A stretch of 64,000 nt of DNA. Origin: CAVSRC01 sp963782045 (GTDB lineage: Bacteria; Pseudomonadota; Alphaproteobacteria; Rhizobiales; Kaistiaceae). The stretch covers positions 434,001 to 498,000 of the forward strand of contig CAWAIR010000037.1 in assembly GCA_963782045.1 (NCBI GenBank), in the 5' to 3' direction. Positions 1 to 9,222 of the stretch are shown here, piece by piece; positions within the stretch are counted from its first letter, which is position 1, and each line of letters opens with the position of its first letter. A model generated the notes under the pieces. It searched no databases. It had not been told where the DNA came from and saw only the letters and a list, made by a program, of their open reading frames with translations. A program made the translations under genes and the position numbers.

Positions 1-1
1 C

Positions 2-97
2 AGCTCGGACGTTGATTTTATCGAATGCTCGCACCCATGGTTCCACATCGTCGGCGCATCGGAAGCGCTGCGCGATGACGACGGAGCGATGGAATGA
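2..97 (+). CDS. C-terminal tail of an unidentified upstream gene (partial)
   Basis: A frame is open from the left edge of the window and ends at TGA 95-97. Its stop overlaps the ATG of the following ParB-methyltransferase gene (ATGA). The 31 visible codons are acidic at the end (DDDGAME) and carry no motif I recognise. The overlap with the next gene suggests a shared transcript in a mobile-element-like operon. The identity of the full protein cannot be judged from this tail. Confidence 0.45.
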   Translation, partial: SSDVDFIECSHPWFHIVGASEALRDDDGAME

Positions 98-1452
98 ATG
101 CGGCAACACCACATATCGAAATGCTGCCAGTTGCAGTGCTCAAGCCTTACCCCGGCAACGCACGTCAGCATTCGAAGAAGCAGGTGCACCAGATCGCCGA
201 CAGCATCACCCGCTTCGGCTTCACTAACCCGGTTCTGATCAGCGACGACGGTGAGATCGTCGCCGGCCATGGCCGGGTCATGGCGGCAAGAGAGCTGGGG
301 TTGGATGCAGTGCCGACGCTCAAGCTGTCCCACCTCTCGGCTGAGGAACGGCGCGCCTATGTGCTGGCCGACAACAAGCTGGCACTCAATGCCGGCTGGG
401 ACAGCGAGATACTGGCGATCGAGCTGCAGGCCCTCATCGATCTCGATTTCGATGTGACGCTGACCGGCTTTTCGCTGGCCGAGGTCGACCTAGCCCTTGA
501 CCAAGCCCGGGAAGCATCACCAGAGACCGCTGCCGGTCCGGAAGACCTTATACCAGAGCCTCCCGAGACGGCTGTGAGCCGCCGGGGCGACCTCTGGCAC
601 CTCGGCCGCCACCGTCTGCTCTGCGGCGATGCGCGGTCATCGGAGGACGTCGCCCGCCTGATGGCCGGTGGGACAGCGAACCTCATCTTCACCGACCCGC
701 CCTATAACGTCCCGATTGACGGCCATGTCGGTGGCCTTGGCTCAATCCACCACCGGGAGTTCGCCTTCGCTTCGGGTGAGATGAGCCGGGAGCAGTTCAC
801 CGGCTTCCTGCAGCAGACGCTGAGGAATGCAGCCGGGGCCGCCAAGGATGGCGCCATCGCCTTCGTCTGCATGGACTGGCGCCACTTGCGAGAAGTCCTC
901 GATGCCGGCGAGGCCGTGTTCTCGGAGATGAAGAACCTCTGCGTCTGGAACAAGCGGAACGGCGGCATGGGGAGCTTCTACCGGTCCAAACACGAACTGG
1001 TCTTCGTCTTCAAGGTTGGCACCGCACCCCACACCAACAGCTTCGGCCTCGGCGAGACAGGCCGCTATCGCACCAACATCTGGGACTATGCCGGCGTCAG
1101 CAGCCTGGGCGCCAGGCGGATGGAAGAGCTCGCCATGCACCCGACGGTCAAGCCCGTCGCGCTGGTCGCCGATGCGATCCGGGACTGCTCCCGGCGCGGC
1201 GAGACGGTTCTCGACGTCTTCGGTGGTTCCGGCAGCACGCTAATCGCCGCCGAGACCTGCGGGCGCACGGCACGCCTCCTCGAATATGACCCTGCCTACT
1301 GCGACACGATCATCAAGCGCTGGGAGACGTATACCGCCAAGCGGGCCATCCTCGATGGTGACGGCCGGTCCTTCGAGGAGATCGCCGAAGCGCGATCGAA
1401 GGCGCCTGCGCCTAAGCAAGGCCGGCGCCCCGTCCGGCGGAGGGCCTCCTGA
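94..1452 (+). CDS. ParB-like nuclease domain / DNA (N6-adenine or N4-cytosine) methyltransferase
   Basis: A 452-residue two-domain protein. Residues about 10-100 form a ParB/sulfiredoxin-like domain with the GHGR motif at 58-61. The C-terminal half is an N6/N4 DNA methylase, with the catalytic DPPY motif at 201-204 and the SAM-binding FGGSGS motif at 376-381. DPPY comes before the SAM motif, the order of beta-class amino-methyltransferases. A basic tail (GRRPVRRR) ends the protein. Proteins with this architecture are usually carried by prophages and integrated elements of Rhizobiales, where they act as orphan methylases without a partner nuclease. None is seen here. It overlaps the upstream frame by ATGA and is followed after one base by a DUF5681 gene, a common phage-type pairing. 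The target sequence cannot be deduced. Confidence 0.9.
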   Translation: MNAATPHIEMLPVAVLKPYPGNARQHSKKQVHQIADSITRFGFTNPVLISDDGEIVAGHGRVMAARELGLDAVPTLKLSHLSAEERRAYVLADNKLALNAGWDSEILAIELQALIDLDFDVTLTGFSLAEVDLALDQAREASPETAAGPEDLIPEPPETAVSRRGDLWHLGRHRLLCGDARSSEDVARLMAGGTANLIFTDPPYNVPIDGHVGGLGSIHHREFAFASGEMSREQFTGFLQQTLRNAAGAAKDGAIAFVCMDWRHLREVLDAGEAVFSEMKNLCVWNKRNGGMGSFYRSKHELVFVFKVGTAPHTNSFGLGETGRYRTNIWDYAGVSSLGARRMEELAMHPTVKPVALVADAIRDCSRRGETVLDVFGGSGSTLIAAETCGRTARLLEYDPAYCDTIIKRWETYTAKRAILDGDGRSFEEIAEARSKAPAPKQGRRPVRRRAS

Positions 1453-1453
1453 G

Positions 1454-1915
1454 ATGGCCAACAACGATGAAGGCGAGACGCCCAAGCGCAACGGTCGCAC
1501 CTTCTCGAAGGAAGCCGCCGATGAGGTGAAGCGCGAGGTTTTGTTCGGCGTCGGCTATCGCCGCCCGCCCGAGCAGACGCGTTTCAAGAAGGGGCAATCC
1601 GGCAATCCCAAGGGGCGGCCGAAACGCCCGGACTGTGGCGCCGGTGGGAGCCGTCTCGCACGAGACCTTATCCTGAGGGAAGCCGAGCGCTTGGTGACAA
1701 TCCGCGACGGCGACGAGACACGGCAGATTCCGGTAATTGAGGCCATCCTACGAGCTGCGACTAAATCAGCCGCCAGCGGTAACGCCTACGCCCAGAAGCA
1801 TATGATCGAGCGCTTCGCGTGGGCTGATCTGGAGCGCAGAGCCGAGATCGAGGAATTCGAACGCTTTCTGGCGGGAGTACGTCTCCCGGCACCGCGAAGA
1901 GATCGCGGAAGCTGA
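1454..1915 (+). CDS. DUF5681 domain protein, C-terminus frameshifted
   Basis: I start this at ATG 1454, one base after the methyltransferase stop; a longer upstream frame would overlap the methylase. The 153-residue product carries the DUF5681 signature, RFKKGQSGNPKGRPK, at about residues 37-51. DUF5681 proteins accompany phage-type methylases in alphaproteobacteria and may be DNA-packaging accessories, but no function is proven. Near base 1870 the family-like reading jumps to another frame. After EEFERF the conserved continuation (WREYVSRHREEIAEAERNG, then PLPHPDDVIID) is read in a different frame. The annotated stop at 1915 is therefore probably an artefact of an indel or of decay. Confidence 0.75.
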   Translation: MANNDEGETPKRNGRTFSKEAADEVKREVLFGVGYRRPPEQTRFKKGQSGNPKGRPKRPDCGAGGSRLARDLILREAERLVTIRDGDETRQIPVIEAILRAATKSAASGNAYAQKHMIERFAWADLERRAEIEEFERFLAGVRLPAPRRDRGS

Positions 1916-2076
1916 GCGCAATGGAGTGTCACCCCCTACTCCACTGCCGCACCCGGATGACGTGATCATCGACGACGAGACAGGGGTCCGCTTCGTTGTC
2001 CGGTCATCTTCCGCTCGGCTGGCCGCAACAGCGCACGCTCATCGGCTTCGCGATCGACGACACCACCCGCACCTGA
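1866..2076 (+). pseudogene. Out-of-frame C-terminal remnant of the DUF5681 protein
   Basis: In a frame shifted relative to the preceding ORF, this stretch reads WREYVSRHREEIAEAERNG and then PLPHPDDVIIDDETGVRFV. This looks like the normal C-terminal part of DUF5681 proteins. A second shift near 1998 would be needed to reach the stop at 2074-2076, reading GWPQQRTLIGFAIDD. I saw nothing recognisable between here and the tRNA at 2346. Either an indel pair or real decay of a mobile remnant would give this picture. Confidence 0.5.
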
Positions 2077-2345
2077 ACCGCCAGGCTCGCCAGACACGCC
2101 TGCGCCTCTGTTGTCGCCGAGATCGACAGGGGCCACTCCGCTCCACCAGCCCCGACCACCCAGAGAAAAGTCAACTGCCGAACGCCGCCCGAGAGATATC
2201 TCCGGCCGTTGGCGCCGCTCTCCGGCACGAATTCGTCTCTCCGGGAACCACAGGTCCACGCGGTCGCCGCAAACGGCCCGGAACCGGGCCACAAATTCGA
2301 TAGCCGGCAAATACAAAAACCTATTTGATATCAATGGCTTAGTTG

Positions 2346-2419
2346 TGGCTGGGGGACTAGGATTCGAACCTAGACTGGCGGAGTCAGAGTTCGCTGTCCT
2401 ACCGTTAGACGATCCCCCA
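2346..2419 (-). tRNA. tRNA-Gln (anticodon CTG)
   Basis: The reverse complement folds as a full cloverleaf. The acceptor stem is TGGGGGA pairing with TCCCCCA, the D stem is GTCT/GGAC, and the anticodon loop CTCTGAC places CTG at positions 34-36. The anticodon stem has one A-C mismatch. The T arm is CTAGG-TTCGAAT-CCTAG, the discriminator base is G, and the CCA end is encoded. Lying beside a prophage-like remnant, it is a candidate integration site. Confidence 0.95.
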
Positions 2420-2754
2420 ACAGGGTCGCTCCGGCGGCCCGAAGCCGCCGTCGGCACGCGCGATGCGCGGCCGAAACCTATAGGCACGGGCCCCGATCGC
2501 GTCAACCGTCGGGGCACGTTATCCTATTCCTACGCTGCTCGCGCGCAGGCCGGACCAACGCGGACGCCGGCGAATTCAGCCACAAGCATCGGCGGTCGCC
2601 GGTTTCCCGGTCGGGCCCGCGTCCCCGGTGCCAGGCCCCTGCCGCTTTTTTGGGCTATCCACAGCCCGTCAAACACCAGCCTTTCCGCCGAAATCCGGCC
2701 GGTCAACTGCTAGCTCTTCACGTGCGCTCGGCGCGTGGGGATTGACAGGGGGCA
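2420..2754. other. No gene recognised between tRNA-Gln and the fixG fragment
   Basis: The frames crossing this stretch have no recognisable domain. The FixG homology starts abruptly near 2760, so the stretch ends at a probable recombination or assembly junction. No insertion-sequence end or direct repeat is visible at that point. Confidence 0.5.
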
Positions 2755-3452
2755 CCGGGGTGGCGCGCGATCTCGGCGAGCCGGCCGGCGACTGCGTCGA
2801 CTGCAACCAGTGCGTCGCGGTCTGCCCGACCGGCGTCGACATCCGCGACGGTGCCAATCTCGGCTGCATCCAGTGCGGCCTGTGCATCGACGCCTGCGAC
2901 ACGGTAATGGCCAAGATCGGCCGCCCGCCGCGGCTGATCGCCTACGACACCGACGTCAACATCCGCGCGCGCCTGCAAGGCCGGCCGGAGACGACGCGCA
3001 TCGTGCGCCCGCGCACGATGCTCTATGCGGCGCTCATCCTGATCGTCGGCGGGCTGATGCTGTGGGGCCTCACCCACCGCACCGTCACCGGGGTCAGCGT
3101 CATCCACGACCGCAACCCCGAATACGTGGTGCTGTCCGACGGCGGCGTGCGCAACGCCTACATGCTGCGCATCCTCAACAAGCACAAGGACTCCCGCCGG
3201 TTCGCCGTCTCGGTCGATCTCGCCGGCGCGGCGCTCGACATCGTCGGCGCCGACACGATCGACGGCAGCCAGGTGGCGGAGGTCGGCCCCGACCAGACGC
3301 GCGAACTGCGCGCCATCGTCAGCCTCGACCGCAGCGCCGGCAACAGCCAGCCGATCCGCTTCACCATCACCGACCGCGCCGACGGCAAGACCGCCGGCGC
3401 CACCGACAATTTCCGCGGTCCGAGCGGCCGCCCGAAGGAAGGTGCGCCATGA
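2755..3452 (+). pseudogene. fixG: fixG/ccoG C-terminal half (5' truncated)
   Basis: CcoG/FixG is a membrane ferredoxin-like protein needed to assemble cbb3 oxidase with its copper. Only the C-terminal part is present. It starts at GEPAGDCVDCNQC and continues through the second Fe-S cluster motif (CIQCGLCIDACD), one transmembrane helix (LYAALILIVGGLMLWGL) and the C-terminal immunoglobulin-like domain. FixG proteins are normally near 480-500 residues. About 230 are here, so the N-terminal membrane segments and first cluster are missing. The frame can be read upstream to 2628, but that leader does not resemble FixG. The 3' end is normal and overlaps fixH by ATGA. Either the gene is truncated in the cell or two assembly pieces were joined here. 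Confidence 0.85.
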
Positions 3453-3958
3453 CCCTGCGTCTGCCCCGCATCCGTTTCGCTCCGGCCGGCGAGCTTACCG
3501 GCCGCAAGGTGCTGGCGATGCTGATCGCCTTCTTCGGCTTCATCATCGTGGTCAACGTCTTCATGATGGAAGCGGCGATCTCCACCTTCGGCGGCGTCGA
3601 TACCAAGAGCTCCTGCGAGGCGGGCCGCATGTTCGAGGGCGAGGTCGCCAAGGCGGCCGCCCAGGACACGCGCGACTGGAAGGGCGACGAGCATCTTTCC
3701 GCCAGCGGCGACCAGCAGGTGCTCTCGGTCGATCTCACCGACGCCGAGGGCGCGCCGGTGACCGGCGTCGGCATCGAGGCCAGGCTCACCCACCCGGTCG
3801 ACGAGCGCAAGGACGTGACCTTCAAGCTCGCCGAGATCGAGGCTGGCGTCTATCGCGGACAGGCGGCCGTGCCGGCCGGCGTGTGGGAGCTGGACCTCAT
3901 GGTGGTGAGCGGCCACCAGCAGCTCTTCCGTTCGAAGAACCGCGTGCTGGTGCCATGA
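3449..3958 (+). CDS. fixH: FixH/CcoH family cbb3 oxidase assembly protein
   Basis: This 169-residue protein has an N-terminal membrane anchor (VLAMLIAFFGFIIVVNVFMM) followed by a periplasmic domain. It has the length and layout of FixH/CcoH, which helps mature the cbb3-type cytochrome oxidase used at low oxygen. The ATG at 3449 overlaps the fixG stop (ATGA), and its own stop overlaps the fixI start (ATGA at 3955-3958), the usual translationally coupled fixGHI order. It is the only intact gene of the fragment. With fixG and fixI both truncated, the locus as written could not build a full copper-loading system. Confidence 0.9.
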   Translation: MTLRLPRIRFAPAGELTGRKVLAMLIAFFGFIIVVNVFMMEAAISTFGGVDTKSSCEAGRMFEGEVAKAAAQDTRDWKGDEHLSASGDQQVLSVDLTDAEGAPVTGVGIEARLTHPVDERKDVTFKLAEIEAGVYRGQAAVPAGVWELDLMVVSGHQQLFRSKNRVLVP

Positions 3959-4757
3959 CGGCGCCGTGCCGCCCGCCCGCCGACCTGGCGCTGGGCGACG
4001 GCAAGGCGACCCCCGCCATCGACGTCGGCCGCTTTGTGCAGGCGACCGACGACGGCACCTGCCACCTCGACCTCGCGGTCGACGGCATCCACTGCGCCGG
4101 CTGCACCCGCGCCATCGAGACGGGGCTCGCCGACGTGCCGGGCCTCGACGGCGTGCGGGTGAACTTCACGCTCCGCCGTGTCGGCCTCGACTGGCACGAG
4201 GGCGCTCGACCCGGCCACGGTGCTCGGCAGGCTCGACACGCTCGGCTACCCTGCCCGCCCCTACCAGATGCGCCTGGCGGAGGCCGACGCCCAGCGCGAG
4301 ATGAAGCGCAATATCCGCTCGCTGGCGGTGGCCGGCTTCGCCGCCATGAACGTCATGCTGCTGTCGGTGTCGGTATGGGCCGGCAACGCCTCGGACATCA
4401 CGCCGGCGACGCGCGACTTCTTCCACTGGTTCTCGGCGCTGATCGCGCTGCCGGCGGCGGCCTATGCCGGCCAGCCGTTTCTCGAGAGCGCCTGGCGGGC
4501 GCTCAGGGGCCGCCGCGTCAACATGGACGTGCCGATCTCGCTCGGCGTGCTGATGGCGCTCGGCGTGTCACTCTACGAGACCATCACTCATGCGCGCGAT
4601 GTCTATTTCGACAGCGCCGTCATGCTGCTCTTCTTCCTGCTCGCGGGCCGCACGCTCGACCTCGCCATGCGGCGCAAGACGCGGGCACTTGCCGGCAACA
4701 TCGCGGCCCTCAAGGCCGACACCGCCGACCGCATCGCCGCAGATGGCAGCGTGCGGG
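3955..4757 (+). pseudogene. fixI: fixI/ccoI copper P-type ATPase, N-terminal part only, frameshifted
   Basis: FixI/CcoI is the P1B-type ATPase that exports copper for cbb3 oxidase assembly. The N-terminal metal-binding domain is readable, with GIHCAGCTRAIE supplying the CxxC pair. It is followed by the first transmembrane helices (SLAVAGFAAMNVMLLSVSVW and later) and the conserved NMDVPISLGV segment. One extra base near 4203 breaks the frame. Reading ends at about 4757 (ADGSVR), where the sequence passes directly into the 3' end of an opposite-strand ABC transporter gene. The CPC transport motif, the DKTG phosphorylation site and the nucleotide domain are absent, so roughly two thirds of a protein of about 750 residues is missing. 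Confidence 0.85.
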
Positions 4758-4764
4758 GGAAGTC

Positions 4765-5842
4765 TCAGGCCGGCTCGCCGTCGAGTACCAGCACGTCGTC
4801 TGGCATGAAGCTGACGGTGACCTTCTCGCCGCGGGCCGGCGGCGGCGTGTTGGGGCTGTTGAAGGTGTCGAGCGAGATGGCGGTCTCGGCGAATTGCACG
4901 CGGATGCGGACGATGGCGCCGAGGAAATTCACGTCGTCAATCTCGCCCTGCATGGTGTTGCAGCCCTCGCCGGCACCGGACAGGAAGATCGCCTCCGGCC
5001 TCAGCGCGATCGAGCGCACATCGCCGACGCGGGCGTCGATGACGCCCTTGGTCGTATGGATCTGCTGGCCGTCGATCGAGATCTTGCCGTGCTCGGGGTC
5101 AACCACGGTGGCGTCGACGATATTGAGCGTGCCGACGAAGGAGGCGACGAAGCGGGTGGCGGGGCGGTTGTAGATCTCGAACGGCGTGCCGACCTGATCG
5201 GCGATGCCCTGGTGCATGACCACGATCCGGTCCGAGATCGAGAGCGCCTCCTCCTGGTCGTGGGTCACGAAGATCGGTGGTGATGCCGAGCTTCCGCTGG
5301 ATCGCGCTTGATTTCCTCGCGCAGCGCGACGCGGATCTTGGCGTCGAGCGCGGAGAGCGGCTCGTCGAGCAGAAGGACGCGCGGGCGCGGCGCCAGCGCG
5401 CGGGCCAGCGCCACGCGCTGCTGCTGGCCGCCAGAGAGCTGGAACGGATAGCGGTCGGCAAGCTCGGGCAGGCCGATGAGCTGCAGCATCTCCTCGACGC
5501 GCGCCGCGTATCTCCGACGCGGGCTTGCTTCGGCGACCTGCAATCCGAAGCCGACGTTCTGCGCCACGGTCATGTTGGGGAACAGAGCGTAGGCCTGGAA
5601 CACCATGCCGATGTTGCGCTGGTTGGGGCGGAGCGCGGTGACGTCCTGGCCGTCGATCGAGGATACTGCCGGAGTTCGGCGTGCTCGAAACCCGCGACCA
5701 TCCGCAGGACCGTCGTCTTGCCGCAGCCGGAGGGACCGAGCAGGGAGACGAACTCGCCCTGCTCGATGGAGAGATCGAAATCCTTCACCACCCTGGTCGT
5801 GCCGAAGGACTTCTCGAGGTGGGAGAGGTCGAGGAAGCCCAT
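4765..5842 (-). pseudogene. ABC importer ATP-binding protein with TOBE domain, several frameshifts
   Basis: Read in pieces on the minus strand, this is a PotA/FbpC-like ATPase. The Walker A motif is GPSGCGKTT, the Q-loop region is MVFQAYALFPNMTV, the signature is LSGGQQQR, the Walker B is VLLLDEPLSALD and the switch region is VTHDQEEAL. A C-terminal TOBE-type domain ends at GEPA. Start ATG is 5842 and stop 4765-4767. At least three extra bases break it. The C residues at plus-strand 5275, 5303 and 5658 each put an additional G before an ATC codon on the coding strand; another indel lies near 5675. Restoring these gives a normal protein of about 355 residues. It is the last gene of the binding protein-permease-permease-ATPase operon to its right. 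The substrate may be a polyamine, iron or phosphonate. Confidence 0.85.
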
Positions 5843-5845
5843 GCG

Positions 5846-6634
5846 CTACTGCTCTGCCTTGGTGTGTTTGGAGAAGCGGGTGAAGAGCTGGATGAGCCCC
5901 ATGCAGGCCCAGGTGATGACGAAGGCGATCACGGCGAGCGCCGAGGGCTCATAGGCGTGGTTGCGGCCCATCGCGACCATGTAGGGGCCGAAGGTATTGA
6001 GGTTCAGGAGCGCCGCATAGACGTATTCGCCGATGACGATGGCGAAGGTCAGGAAGGCGCCGGAGAGGACCGAGACCAGGACGTTGGGCAGGATCACGGT
6101 GGCGAGGATGCGGGTCCAGCCGGCGCCGAGGCTCTGCGCGGCCTCGGTCAGCGTGGCGACGTCGATGGTTCTCAGCCCGGTATCCACCGCACGGTACATG
6201 TAGGGCAGCGAAAGCGCCGCATAGCCGAAGAGGATCAGGATGTTGGTGCCGATCCAGCTTCCGGTCAGCGGCAGGATCGAGGAGGTGTTGTAGAGCCGGA
6301 TATAGCCGAAGACGATAACGATCGGCGGAATGACGAGCGGCAGCAGCGTGATGAATTCGATGTAGGGCCGCACGGCGGGCAGCCGCAGGCGGACCCAGTA
6401 GGCGGTCGGCACCACGATCAGCACGCCGATGACGATGGTCAGCAGCGCCAGGATGACCGAATAGCCGAAGGTCTGCTGGAACTGCGCGTCGTGAAGCACG
6501 ACGCGATAGGCCTCGAAGCTCAGCACGCCCCGCTTCATCTTCAGCGAGAAGTTGAACGTGCCGAAGAGCGGCAGGATGAAATAGGCCGCGCCGACGACGA
6601 GGACGATCCAGGAAATGACGCGGCGGCCGATCAT
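5846..6634 (-). CDS. ABC importer inner-membrane permease (second subunit)
   Basis: A 262-residue integral membrane protein of the binding-protein-dependent permease family (PotC-like). About six hydrophobic segments are visible, beginning with VISWIVLVVGAAYFILPLF. The EAA-type loop reads LTEAAQSLGAGWTRILATVILP, where the ATPase docks. ATG 6634 overlaps the stop of the first permease (ATGA-type junction at 6631-6634), so the start is well supported. It is the only intact gene of this operon. The ATPase begins four bases downstream of its stop. Confidence 0.9.
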   Translation of the reverse strand: MIGRRVISWIVLVVGAAYFILPLFGTFNFSLKMKRGVLSFEAYRVVLHDAQFQQTFGYSVILALLTIVIGVLIVVPTAYWVRLRLPAVRPYIEFITLLPLVIPPIVIVFGYIRLYNTSSILPLTGSWIGTNILILFGYAALSLPYMYRAVDTGLRTIDVATLTEAAQSLGAGWTRILATVILPNVLVSVLSGAFLTFAIVIGEYVYAALLNLNTFGPYMVAMGRNHAYEPSALAVIAFVITWACMGLIQLFTRFSKHTKAEQ

Positions 6635-7524
6635 TTCATCCACTTCTCCGCGCGGGTGCGCAGCACGATGTAGACGACATTGGCGATGCCGGTGATCACG
6701 ATCATCCCGAAGGCCAGTGCGAAGCCGAGCTGCGGGTTGCCGAGCACGTCGCCGCGGATCTGCGAGAACAGCGTGATCGGCACCAGCGTGAAGGCGGGGC
6801 CGGCCAAGCGCATAGGCAGTCGCCACCGCGCCGAAGGCATTGGCGAAGAGCAGCGCGAAGGTGCCAAGCAGCGAGGGGAAGAGGATCGGCAGGGCGACGT
6901 ATTGCCAGTATTGCCGCGTGTCGCGCCGAGGATGGCGGCGGCCTCGCGCCATTCCTTCTTCATGCCGTCGAGCGCCGGCGTGATGATGAGGATCATCAGC
7001 GGGATCTCGAAGAACAGGTAGACGATGACCAGGCCGTAATAGGTCAGCAGGTTGAAGCCGAGGGCCCGCAGGTTGATGCCGTAGTCGCGCAGGAGGACGG
7101 TGATCGCGCCGACGGGGCCGAGGGTGGCGATGAAGGCGAAGGCGAGCGGCACGCCCGGCGAAGTTCGAGGCGACGCCGGAGAAGGTCATGATCGGGCCGC
7201 GCACCCATTTCGGCAGGCCGCCGAAGACCACGGCGGCGGCGATGGCGAAGCCGACGAGGCAGCCGATCAGCGCCGAGGCCAGGCTGATCTTGATCGAGAT
7301 GAAATAGGCCGAGCGGATCAGGCCGGTGTTCAGGTCGCGGATGTTCGAAGCGTGAAGTGGCCGGTCTCGGTCTGGAAGGCGCCGAAGACGATGTAGAGCG
7401 TCGGCAGCAGCAGGAACATCAGCGCGAAGACGGCAAAGGGGGCGATGCCGATCCATTTCAGCCAAGGCTGCTGGCTGGCGATCGCGGCGATCTGGCGGTG
7501 ACGCTGGGCGAGATGGATGGTCAT
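6631..7524 (-). pseudogene. ABC importer inner-membrane permease (first subunit), multiple frameshifts
   Basis: PotB-like permease starting at ATG 7524 with a cytoplasmic N-terminus and a first helix (IGIAPFAVFALMFLLLPTLYI). Family-like sequence continues through ISIKISLASALIGCLVGFAI, then LRALGFNLLTYYGLVIVYLF, an EAA loop near WREAAAILGA, and a C-terminal helix ending at RAEKWMK. It is spread over two frames with breaks near 7345, 7163, 6918 and 6806. Each can be healed by a single-base change. Family length after repair is about 297 residues. It lies between the binding protein and the second permease, as expected for this importer type. Confidence 0.8.
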
Positions 7525-7594
7525 GCCGGTTCCGGCTGCGGCAGAGCGGGGCCGCCCCGCCCGGAGCGGGGCGGCCCGCTGAGAGGAAGGCGCC

Positions 7595-8699
7595 TTACTT
7601 CACGTTGGCGCCGACGACCGAATCCCAGCCGCCGACGACGGCGTCCTTGCTGGCCGCCTGCTCGTCGAGCGTCGGGAAGACGGCCTTGGCATAGCCTTCC
7701 GGCGGCGGCAGCGCGTCGAGCAGCTTCTGCGGGATCACCTTGCGCTTGGCGAGGTCGTTGAAGCGGATCGGGTGGCAGTAGCCGGCGAGCCAGCCGAGCT
7801 GGCCTTCATCCGAATAGAGGTACTCCATCCACAGCTTGGCGGCGTTCGGATGCGGCGCGTAGGCGGAGATCGCCTGCACATAGACGCCGGCGACGACGCC
7901 CGATCTTCGGCACGATCACGTCCATCGGCGGGTTGCCCTTCAGGCTGTCCTTCCAGGCCAGCAGGTTGTAGTCCCAGGCGATGGCGACCGGGGTCGTCGC
8001 CCTGGGCGATGGTGCCCGACTTGGCGACGACGGGGACGAAGTTGCCCTTCTTGTTCAGGTCGGCGAAGAACTTCAGGCCGGCTTCGCCCGCGTCCTTGCC
8101 GGCGGCGGCGCCGGTCGACATGCCGGCGGCCATCACGCCGAGGATCGCCTGGTTGGCCGAGCGCGGGTCGCCGGCGAGCGCGACGGCATTGGCGTATTCC
8201 GGCTTCATCAGGTCGGACCAGTCGGCCGGCGTGTCCTTGATGATGTCCTTGTTCACGCCGAAGGCCATCACGCCGTAGTAGTCGCCGTACCAGTAGCCGT
8301 CGGCATCCTTGGCGCTGTCGGGGATCGTGTCCCAGGTCGGAGACCTTGTAGGGCTGGATCAGGCCGTCCTTCTTGGCGGAGGGGCCGAAGGCGAGGCCGA
8401 CGTCGATCACGTCGGGCGCCTGCGGGCCCTTGTTGTCCTTGTTGGCCTTGATCGCCTGGATCTCGTCGCCCGAGCCGGCAGTCCGGGTTCAGCTCGTTGA
8501 CCGTGATGCCGGGGTACTTCTTCTTGAAGCCGGCGATCACGTCGCCGTAGCCGCACCAGTCGTGCGGCAGGGCGATGGTGGTGAGCTGGCCTTCCTTCTT
8601 GGCCGCCGCGACCAGATCGTCCATCGAGGCCGCAAAAGCTGAACCGGCAAAGGCGCAGACCGCCAGAGCCGATACCGAAACCATAAGTGTCCTGGTCAT
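7595..8699 (-). pseudogene. ABC importer periplasmic substrate-binding protein, multiple frameshifts
   Basis: Begins at ATG 8699 with a clear signal peptide (MVSVSALAVCAFAGSAFA, then ASMDDL). It continues as a family 1 solute-binding protein: KKEGQLTTIALPHDWCGYGD, later DVIDVGLAFGPSAKKDGLIQ, MMAFGVNKDIIKDTPADWSD, and a C-terminal AKLWMEYLYSDEGQ segment. Breaks occur near 8478, 8350, 8003 and 7903. Removing one base at each restores continuous sequence, and three of the four extra bases are G on the coding strand. The family binds polyamines, ferric iron, phosphonates or thiamine; the ligand here is not clear. It heads the operon that continues to 4765. Confidence 0.85.
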
Positions 8700-9222
8700 C
8701 CTGTTTCCCCATCAAAGTCGGAGTGCTCGCGCGAGGACTCGCGCCGGAAGTCGCAAGGCGCTGCTAGCACCGTCGTCTGACGTTTCCATGTCAGAAGCGT
8801 CATGCTCCGGCTGTCCAACCGCCCTGGAACGTTAGGTCGAAACCGTCGTTTCCGCCATAGCCTTGTGCGCCAGACGATAGTTCGCCGGCTATATTCCTTT
8901 CGAAAAAGAGACGCCGACCCCGCGGCGAAGAGATCGGCGTCCTGTTGGCCGGATGGCACCGGCCGGGAGACGCAGTTACGCATCGCGTCACGCGGGTCGC
9001 TTACGCGGCAGGGGCCACCCGGTGACATCAGGAAACCGCAGGCACGCGCGGCGGCGTGTGCATCGGGCGGGCCCCTGAAGATGCCGGCCGTCGACTGGTT
9101 GCGCCTCCCCGACGAGGCGTCATTAGCCGGAACATGTGACAGATCGATTTCAGATCGACGACAGTACGCCCGGCGGCCCTCGGCCCGCCGAGTTATCCAC
9201 AGGCAAGCCGCGCCGGTGCCCG
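8700..9222. other. Intergenic stretch, no gene supported
   Basis: This lies between the binding-protein start and the end of the EamA gene. The open frames have no recognisable domain and overlap each other on both strands. It should hold the promoter of the minus-strand ABC importer, but no convincing -35/-10 pair stands out. Confidence 0.5.

Noticed and set aside
2111..2713. 200-residue plus-strand ORF containing GLGFEPRLAESEFAVLPLDDPPTG
   Set aside because: This is a translation through the antisense of tRNA-Gln; such GFEPR...LDDP peptides are a known false-ORF signature.
3442..5283. 613-residue plus-strand ORF through fixI into the ABC ATPase
   Set aside because: It joins the fixH/fixI region out of frame to the antisense of the ATPase gene; not one protein.
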